This document shows positions 56,986-64,000 of a stretch of DNA of 64,000 nucleotides, piece after piece. The notes under the pieces were generated by a model. It saw only the letters and a list, made by a program, of their open reading frames with translations. It did no database searches and was not told the origin of the DNA. Origin of the DNA: Tretioscincus oriximinensis (Eukaryota; Chordata; Lepidosauria; Squamata; Gymnophthalmidae); assembly GCA_022410635.1 (NCBI GenBank), contig JAJVDF010000492.1:834009-898008 (forward strand), in the 5' to 3' direction. Within the stretch, counting starts at the first letter, position 1, and every line of letters begins with the position of its first letter. A program made the position numbers and the translations under genes.

Positions 56986-57914
56986 GCAAGCACAGGTGCA
57001 ATATCTTCTTTATTACTGCACTCGTAACTGGAAAGTTCAGAAAGAAAAATAGGCATAAACCTAACCACTNGATGGGGAAACAGCCCTGCCCGGCTCTGAC
57101 AATACAGAGGTAAGTTTGTGCTTAGATAAATGTTTGCACTATAAATGTGCTACAGGAGAGGCATCAAAAAAGATGGAATCTTTTAGTCACAGATCAGAGC
57201 TTTAAAAAACCCTTCAATTTTTTGTTAGCTGAATTTGAAATGTTTCGGTTTCTCTAAAGAAAGTGTTAAGATAAGGGGGAAATCCTTGAAAACAATTTCC
57301 TCTTTTATCTGTCTGTGGTATTTGTAAAGGGCAGGTCAACTACCTATACTGAATATGATATTGAAAGAGACCTAAGATTCTCATGGCATATTTCACATTT
57401 CTCATTTTGAATGCAAGAAAAAGAGATTTCATATAGATGAGCAAGAAGGACAGATCAGAGGAGATGCAACTGGAGTGGTTTTGTCTTTGCTTTTTAAATA
57501 AACACACACAGAAAGAGTTTGTTAAGATATAAGAAAAGATACACACAGTTTCCATGCCATTATCTGGCACTGAGAACAAAGCAGGCATGCTCTCTGGTAT
57601 CAACAAAATGCTGTATTCATTTTCTTATAGAACTGTTCTGTGCACAGTTTAGTAGTGTTCCCACAAGCAGGATTTTTAAATTACTGACTCTTAAGCCTCT
57701 TGGGAAAATGTCTTGTCATGACCTATATAAGCAAGAAGAGAGCAGATATCTATCCTCATATAAAAAGAGCATGGGTTTTTTGTTCCATCCTGTACATGTA
57801 TGGAAACCCCATGTGAGCAGAGAAATAACTGAAAATGGAGGAAGCCACTGCAAATGACAAAATAAAAAAACTCACTCCAACCATCCAACTCATAACAGGA
57901 TGGTGAGAGGCATG
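56986..57914. other. No gene seen
   Basis: Ordinary AT-rich sequence. The 112-codon frame at 57519-57857 has no recognised motif. Confidence 0.4.
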
Positions 57915-57922
57915 GGTGTGCG

Positions 57923-58469
57923 CAGTGCTTTTTTTCTAGAAAAAAAGGTGACGGTACTAACGCCGGCGAGGGGGGGGCAGCGTTAGCGGCAGCGGCGGCG
58001 GGGTGAGGTGGGACAGGGATGGCGTTAGCGGTGGGGATGGCGTTAGCGGTGGGGGTGGCGTTAGGCCCCCCTGGCGTTGCCGCCGCTAACGCCGCAGTAC
58101 CAGCACCTTTTATTTAGGCGGGGGGCGGGGGCGGCGTTAGCAGCGGGGGGAGCGGCGGCGGGGGGACGGCGTTAGCGGTGGGGGGACAGCGTTAGCCCCC
58201 CACTGCCGCCGCTAACGCCACAGTACCGGCACCTTTTATTTAGGCGGGGGGTGGGGGGCGGCGTTAGCGGCGGGGGAGCGGCGGCAGGGGGGACGGCGTT
58301 AGCGGTGGGGGCCGCTAACGTCGCAGTACCGGCACCTTTTATTTAGGTGGGGGGGCGGCGGGGACGGCGTTAGCCTCCCACTGCCACCGCTAACAACCCC
58401 CCTGCCCCCCACCTAAATAAAAGTTGCTGGTACTGCGTACCGGCGCGTTCCGTCACAAAAAAAGCCCTG
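57923..58469. mobile_element. GC-rich non-autonomous hAT-type element, tandem core
   Basis: Ends are CAGTGCTTTTTTT and AAAAAAAGCCCTG, inverted repeats with one mismatch. The flanks GGTGTGCG at 57915-57922 and 58470-58477 are identical, an 8-bp hAT-type target duplication. Just inside the left end TTTTTTTCTAGAAAAAAA is a palindrome. The core is packed with GGCGTTAGCGG and its complement CCGCTAACGCC and long G runs, with tandem units anchored on CAGTACC(A/G)GCACCTTTTATTT. No protein is encoded. Confidence 0.88.
58088..58391. repeat. Tandem repeat of three shrinking units (126, 103, 75 bp)
   Basis: Units start with AACG(C/T)C(A/G)CAGTACC at 58088, 58214 and 58317 and end at about 58391. Each contains CACCTTTTATTTAGG, a G-rich part with GGCGTTAGC, and (in two) a closing CCGCTAAC. 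The units shrink from left to right by loss of the G-rich middle. Confidence 0.85.
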
Positions 58470-58477
58470 GGTGTGCG

Positions 58478-58636
58478 TATGGGCTGAGGTCCATGCAAAC
58501 ACACATGCACCCCCCCATCCCCCTGGCCACCACCACTCTGGCTCCCTGCTGCCACCTAATGCCCCTGCTGCTGCTCTTCGACTCCCTGCCTCTAACCACC
58601 CAACGAGCCAGCCATCCTCTTCTTGGCTGCCACTTG
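58478..58636. other. C-rich spacer
   Basis: CCCCCCCATCCCCC and similar runs give strong C bias on the plus strand. The bias continues to the right of the following SINE (58830-58935), so the SINE inserted into one C-rich block. Confidence 0.6.
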
Positions 58637-58825
58637 CTCCTCCATGAAAGCCAGCTGGGTGACCTTGAGCCTGTCACAGTTCTTTAGAACTCTTAGCCCC
58701 ACCTACTTCACAGGGCAGCTGTTGTGGAGAAAGCAACAAAAGCTATGTGCACCACCCTTTGGTTGGCTGCCCTGAGACCTTTGGGTATAGGGCGGGATAT
58801 ATAAGTACAAATAAATAAAATAAAC
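58637..58825 (+). mobile_element. CORE/MIR-like SINE, 5'-truncated
   Basis: From CTCCTCCATGAAAGCCAGC through GCCCCACCTACTTCACAGGG to GCCCTGAGACCTTTGGGTAT, AGGGCGGGATATATAAG and AAATAAATAAAATAAA. Same order as the full copy at 55595, lacking the tRNA-like head. Confidence 0.88.
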
Positions 58826-59470
58826 CTTGCCGAACACCCACACTCTGCTGCCGCCCCCTCTTCCCTCTGACAACCCCACCACCCCATCACTCATCTGCCA
58901 CCCACTCTCTCCACTGTCGTCCTGCCACCCACCCACCCTCCTCTTTGCCACTGCAAAACTGGCATTGGGGCCACTGAGGGTTTCAATTTATGCCCGATTC
59001 CTTCCCCCACTGAAGCCCTTATGTGTCCCATCTTCTCCTCCTTAGGCTGGCAGTGGTGGTGCTGCAAACAGTGACCCAAGGCCGCGAAGCCTTCACTTAC
59101 TTTCCCCTTAAAGCCAGGAAGAACGACTCCTTCACTGGCTTTCTTCTCAAGGGCACCTCTGCCATATCCTCAAATATGCACACAAGAATAGAGGAGGAAC
59201 GGCCGAGGCATACTCAAAACTCGGTGGTAAGTAAACTTATTTAGCACCGAGTTTCGAGTATATTTCAGGATGTGACGGCAGCACCTCTAAGGGCAAAGCT
59301 ATCAGGAGCCTGTAGGAAAAGGGAGACGGTTGGGAAATTACCCTTTAAAATTTTGTGACCCAGTGCTCCCAGGTATTGGTGACACTNATTTGGACGCCTG
59401 GGTGACAATGGAGAGGCAGCAAAATTGCCATTGGAGCTCAAGGTTGAAGCGTCAGAGGTGCTCAACCAAA
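58826..59470. other. GC-richer block with inverted repeat
   Basis: ATACTCAAAACTCGGTG at 59210-59226 and CACCGAGTTTCGAGTAT at 59245-59261 form a 17-bp stem (one mismatch) with an 18-base loop. No coding frame of note. Possibly another decayed DNA transposon. Confidence 0.45.
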
Positions 59471-60021
59471 CTTGGTCTTAGCCAATGACTCTGGTGAGAA
59501 GGTCACTCTTCTTCAGAGGGAAGATACAAGGAAGGAAAGAGAGAGAGAGAGAGAGAGACTTAGGGAGAAAACAAAGGGAAGGGAGGGGCTGGAGAACAGA
59601 GGGAAGAAGAAACAGTGCTTCGCTAAATTCCTGCTTCTTTACATCCTGGCAGAATTCCTGTTTCCTGTTTTAAGATTTTAAGTTACATTTCTGCCTGCTT
59701 CTCTACACTGCTTTATCACGACGGCATGTTAATTATAACAGTTTCTATGCCCAGCAGCTTTATGAAGTTATCAGCAGCAGCAGCCAAAACGTGAAAAAAG
59801 TGAAACAGAGCTATAGCTGTGCTCTCAGCAGAGCTTGCTGGGAAGTGTCCCCCAAGCAGCAGGCAGCCTCTTCTACCCAGCCAAACTTAACCTCATGCAG
59901 CTAGAGCACCTTGCATAACTGTAGAGCAACGGTTTTATTCTAATAGTTCCAAGATAATTTCAATATAAGGCTATCACAGAAAGGGTGTAAGTTATTGACC
60001 ACGTTGGAATTGATTCAAAAG
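59471..60021. other. No gene seen; (GA)n run
   Basis: A (GA)n run at about 59538-59560 lies within purine-rich DNA. Nothing else recognised. Confidence 0.45.
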
Positions 60022-60328
60022 AAGTGAGAATGGCTCAGTCGCTACGGAAATGGTCTCTCACCTGGGAGATGGGGTTTCAAAGCCCTGTGTGGGACGTGGG
60101 GAGGGGTGAGCACCTTCCACCAGCCTGTTGCTCTAGCCAACCCAGCTATTTGAAAGCAAGAATTGCAAGAAATTGCAACTGACTGCAAGTAGATATATGG
60201 GAACCACCACAGCCTGGTGGGGAAGATAGAATGTAAGCCTTTGGGCAAAATATATCCTTGTAAGCCGCTTTGAGTCCCTTTGAAAGGTGAGAAAAAGTGG
60301 GGTATAAGAACACAGTCCTTCTTCTTTT
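60022..60328 (+). mobile_element. tRNA-derived SINE with (TTC)n tail, full length
   Basis: Head GTGAGAATGGCTCAGTCGC, B box GGGTTTCAAAGCC (one change from the copy at 33993). The body is full and ends CTTGTAAGCCGCTTTGAGTC, GTGGGGTATAAGAACA and CTTCTTCTTTT. Confidence 0.9.
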
Positions 60329-61727
60329 GATATAAAGCTTGCTTTATCTCTATATAAATAAAACACCAAAGAAGTCAAAATGAATGTTATATCTGGATAG
60401 GCAGTCCAGCTTGTCAAATAAAATGGCTTTTATACAAAATGTAAGCAATGCTGTGGCTCTCCACGCCATCAGCTTTCTTCCAACTGTCCTTCCTGAGAGC
60501 TCTGTTGAGCCTTCTAGAGGCCCTGATGGGGCTGTTCCAGCTTTCCTCACACCTGGCTGATCACTCCCCAAAATACCCTGAACTGGCTGCTCTCTTGTAA
60601 AAATGAAACAGATTCAGTCCACTAAATCTGAGTTAAGTGAGGCCTTAAAACCAGGTTCAGAGATGAGAGAAAACCTGAAGTGAATTTGAATTCACTCTTC
60701 TTTCCTCCCAACCAGATTTATTTCTGCCAGTGTGAAAGCAGCCTAAAGTGCAACATCCAACCTATGATTAGGTCTCCAGTTTTTTCCCCTGTTCTGAATG
60801 TACATGATTTGACCATGTTAGTCTATGGCCTAGTTATCTCTAGATTGGAATACCCCAATACATAGAGCTTTCTTCTTACTGATTTCTCAGTAATAAAATA
60901 ATTTTCAGAATAGGAAACTAATAGCCTTTAGATATGATAAAAATCACTGATACATACACTGATAGCAAAAAAGTTAGCATACTAAAGCGTTTATCCTGTT
61001 TTTAAACTTCTGAACATTGAGTTGTTCATAAATAATTAACCTCAGTTCTGTATATTTCATTTTTTTTAATCTCTGGCACATTTAAACCCCCCACCCTATC
61101 TAATAACTAACAATATTCCTATAAGAATTCTTTACATCCAGCAGTTACTGATCTGTACTTTCAACCTCCACTGCTGCTTAATGAATATTTTTGTCTGTAA
61201 ATTTCCTCAGGGCTATAAAACTAAATCTTAATGTAATTTTCGTCAAATATATCCTCTCCCAGAGTTCTGAAGAAGATTTAAACTATTTGGAAATTCTGAA
61301 GGGGTTGCTTATGTGGCCTTTTTAGATAAAGGGGTATCTTTAAAAATATTATTCCAAATTTTTTAGAAAGGATTAGTTTCTGCTCTTAACTGATTATAAT
61401 CACTAAGCGCTTTGGCATATTTCCACATTGCTTTTGCCCAAATTCCACATCTATTCTAAGGGGGGAAAATACAGATACTAATCAGGAAACAGTTTGAGTC
61501 CTTCTGTCTTGTAGCAGTTGACTCTTATGTCAGTGCAGGCACAATTAAATTGAAGAGCAAAGTTATATCTTCAGGGTAACTTTAAAGAGAGGTGGTGGCG
61601 GCGGCGGAGTTAGCAATAATTTAAGGCTTACATAAATTGGAAGACACTATTTCCAATTTAACAGTTGAAGACCAGTAGGGAGATGTTAGCTTTACCCATA
61701 CTGATCCCTGAATAGAACAATTAGTGA
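60329..61727. other. No gene seen
   Basis: GTGAATTTGAATTCAC near 60680 is a near-palindrome, followed by TTTCCTCCCAACCAGATTTA, shared with 23660 and (reversed) 31279. GGTGGTGGCGGCGGCGGAG at about 61590 is the only GC peak. No coding frame recognised. Confidence 0.4.
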
Positions 61728-61733
61728 ATGGCA

Positions 61734-62027
61734 AAAGAAGAAGAATCGAGTTTTTATATCCTGGTCTTTTCCAGAGCAGCTTACAGAGGGTTAATTTTTG
61801 CCCAAAGGCTTACATCTTATTCTATCTTCTCCATCAAGTTAATCATGGTACTCATTTATCTAATTGATATGCAAATTACAAATTTGCATCTCTTTCGAAT
61901 AGCTGGGTTGGCTAGAGCTGCAGGCTAGTGGAAGGCACTCACCCCTACCCACATCCAACACAGGACTTTGAAACCCGATCTCCCTGATGGAAGACTGTCT
62001 TCTTAGTGACTGAGCCATTCATGCCTA
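61734..62027 (-). mobile_element. tRNA-derived SINE with short (TTC)n tail
   Basis: Reversed copy: AAAAGAAGAAGAATCGAG, then TTTTTATATCCTGGTC...CAGAGCAGCTTACAGAGGG, GAATAGCTGGGTTGGCTAGAG, TGAAACCCGATCTCCC and TGACTGAGCCATTC. It is more diverged than the copies at 5504 and 33993 and has only a few tail triplets. Confidence 0.85.
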
Positions 62028-62044
62028 CACAAATGGCAGTTATC

Positions 62045-62375
62045 TGATTGGAAATTAGACAAAACATCTGTGGAATTTACTTCCTCAAGAGGTGGTTGTA
62101 GCTAACAGCTTGGATAGGTTCAAGACAGGACTAGGCAGGTTTATGGACACCAAGGGTATAAATGGGTACTAGGATGGATGTCTGGATGTTGCCTCCGAGA
62201 TGGAGTAACTGGCAAGGCTCCTGAAATACCATTTTCCGGGAATCATGAACAGGTGCATATTTTGCCTTCTTCTGTTCAGGCTGTCCAGATGCATCTGAGT
62301 GAGCCTCTGTGTGAGACAGAATGCTGGACTAGATGGGCTTTGGCCCGATTCAGTAAGACATTTCTTACGTTTTTT
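62045..62375 (+). mobile_element. CR1 3' end (CATAAGAAC lineage), longest copy
   Basis: It starts in the late ORF2/3' UTR (GGAATTTACTTCCTCAAGAGG, then ATAGGTTCAAGACAGGACTAGG) and continues through CTCCTGAAATACCATTTTCCGG to AATGCTGGACTAGATGGGCTTTGG and ATTTCTTACGTT. Confidence 0.9.
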
Positions 62376-63489
62376 ATGCCAAATTCACTGGAGAAGTTTA
62401 TCCACTTGGTGTTTTGTAGACAAAGAAGCTACCGCACACAGTTGGGAATCATTTGTATGCATAAATTATTTGTCTACATTCAATGGTACCTTCAGAGAAT
62501 CTTATATATGGTTATGGTGATAGATGGACACTTTTAATCACATTTAGACAAAATACAATTATATTGTTTCTACATTTGGGGCTAGGTCTATAAAGCATCA
62601 GAATTTCTGGAGTCCCCAAGACGGTGTTGTTCTTAGACTGTAATGTGCTCACCTCATAGCCATAGGTCACTGGAGATAGATTATCTGAGTTTTTTAAAAG
62701 TAACACAATGAAAGAGAAACACGTTCAGCCCTGGCCATCTCTCCTGTTCTTCTTTTTGGCTGTTTGGCTAGTTGACTCTTTTTATCAAGCATTGGTCTTG
62801 TTCTGAATTGCTGAAATCCTATTACTTATTTTAAACCAATGTCACAACCTCATGCAACCAAGCTACTCCAGATTAATGAATCTTTAACAGCAGAAAGAAA
62901 ATCAGAAGTAAACACTGTTTGGTAACAGTTGTGATTAGTTTCTAAAGAGGTGTAAATCGCCTGTCAACAGAATTATGCTAATAATGATACCATGTTCAAG
63001 ACAAAATGATTAGGCCAACAGGTGCTTCTTAAATGTAATTAAACACTTTTCTACCAGAGAGTGACCTCTTTTAATCAAGTGTGTCATATATCATGAATTT
63101 GTCAAAGCACAGAAAACTTCTAGCAATAATCTGAGAAGAAGGACATATTAAAATGAGTGTTAATATCACTCTTCCCACTCTTGGCTCATCCATGATAGCA
63201 TTATTGAAGTGAAGAAACCACAACATAACATTGTGGAGGAAATAATGGATAACAAAGATCACCCCCCTCCCNAAAAAAACAAAAAAAAAACAAAAACAGT
63301 ATCTGTTAAACTGTTATATATCATTATATCATGGATATTTTTGGTTAAAAAAATGAAAGGTTTTATTTTTTCATAAAAATTAGATTTAAATCATTACCAA
63401 GCTAGAAAGAGTACTTGATCACTCGCTGGATTGACTTTGCCTTCTATGTTACTATACTTCGTATACATAATGAGTAATATGTAAAATTT
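62376..63489. other. Repeat-free stretch, possible regulatory DNA
   Basis: No transposon recognised. 62860-63120 contains non-repetitive TAATTAAAC, TTATGCTAATAATG and TTAATCAAGTGTG words, the texture of developmental enhancers. A-rich AAAAAAACAAAAAAAAAAC at 63272-63295. Confidence 0.35.
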
Positions 63490-63590
63490 CGTCTTCTTCG
63501 TCGTCTTTTTCGTCATAGTCTTCTTCTTCATTGTCATTGTTGTCGTCGTCTTCATCGTCGTCTTCATCGTCATATTCATCTCCTTTTTCT
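63490..63590. repeat. Imperfect (TCN)n triplet tract rich in TCG and TCT
   Basis: Units TCG, TCT, TCA and TTG alternate. On the minus strand one frame gives a run of Asp and Glu for about 30 codons, ending at a TAG after VYEV. CpG content is unusual for this AT-rich setting. It may be a microsatellite, or less likely part of an acidic exon. Confidence 0.7.
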
Positions 63591-64000
63591 TCTACCTACC
63601 TACCACATCAATTAACAAAGGTAAATTATTAGTTGATAAATCTGCAAAACCATTTGGGTCCACAATGAAGTTAAATGTCCATTGGTATTCCCATGTAGAT
63701 CATCAAGTAAATGGAGTGGGAGTGAGAGGATCCAACACTGAGAGTATATTAGCGATGAGTGAACTTCTACTTGACAAGCAGCAATCAAAAACTGATGGAA
63801 AAGTGTGTCACATACACAGAAAACTCTTACCTGGAACTGACAGAATGACAGAACTTGGAAAAAACAGTAAAAGTACAGACAAAGTGAAACTGGTGAAACA
63901 ATTGTTCCAATAGTTAGTTAGATGCATGATAAATGTTTTATGGATACGGACTATGTGTATATCCTCTCTATGCTTGTTGTTTGCTTAATACAGAGAATAG
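63591..64000. other. No clear gene; one 82-codon frame
   Basis: The frame at 63665-63913 (plus) is rich in Lys, Ser and Asp and has no motif I know. Length and composition are compatible with chance. No repeat recognised. Confidence 0.3.

Overview
The window looks like non-coding nuclear DNA from a squamate reptile (lizard or gecko type). It is AT-rich and carries scattered single N bases and two assembly gaps (7149-7263 and 28365-28537). It also holds a repeat mix typical of reptiles: several CR1-like LINE lineages, L1 fragments, a Penelope-like element, a Tc1 copy, tRNA-derived SINEs and many short foldback DNA transposons. The lineage call is an inference from repeat content, because no host protein was recognised. 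I see no convincing cellular exon, rRNA, true tRNA gene or CRISPR array. Short open frames across the window are explained by transposon remnants, microsatellites or chance.

Layout. 1-5.8 kb: CR1 3' ends, a 74-bp palindrome inside an unidentified repeat, a CORE-type SINE, a GC-rich unidentified repeat and a ~200-bp foldback. 5.5-8.5 kb: two copies of a (TTC)n-tailed tRNA-SINE, one next to a gap, and an AAT microsatellite. 11.3-14.5 kb: a possible solo LTR (TG...CA) with a foldback hAT-like element inside it, and a second copy nearby. 16.3-18 kb: a 5'-truncated L1 with the end of ORF2 and a G-rich 3' UTR. 20.3-22.3 kb: a Penelope-like element with a GIY-YIG domain, then a 573-bp hAT-type element with an exact 8-bp target duplication and a minisatellite. 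26.9-34.3 kb: CR1 and SINE copies around the second gap. 35.6-41.7 kb: the second 74-bp palindrome, an L1 reverse transcriptase remnant, and a catalytically dead Tc1 interrupted by a CR1. 42-51 kb: CR1 copies, a 400-bp purine-rich tract, a GAT tract and two more hAT-like foldbacks. 51-57 kb: mostly unassigned sequence, then a CORE-SINE and a CR1 carrying a foldback element inside a larger palindrome. 57.9-59.3 kb: a very GC-rich hAT-type element built of shrinking tandem units, followed by C-rich sequence. 59.3-64 kb: two more tRNA-SINEs, a CR1 end and an acidic-type triplet repeat.

Nothing here forms an operon or pathway. What links the parts is parasitic. The two SINE classes end in a hairpin-like tail that resembles one CR1-like LINE end, which suggests shared mobilisation. 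Three distinct families of non-autonomous, strongly self-complementary elements carry 8-bp target duplications, the mark of hAT transposition. Nesting gives relative ages: LTR and CR1 hosts are older than the foldbacks inside them, and the Tc1 is older than the CR1 inside it. A few AT-rich stretches free of repeats have the texture of conserved regulatory DNA, but this cannot be shown without alignment.
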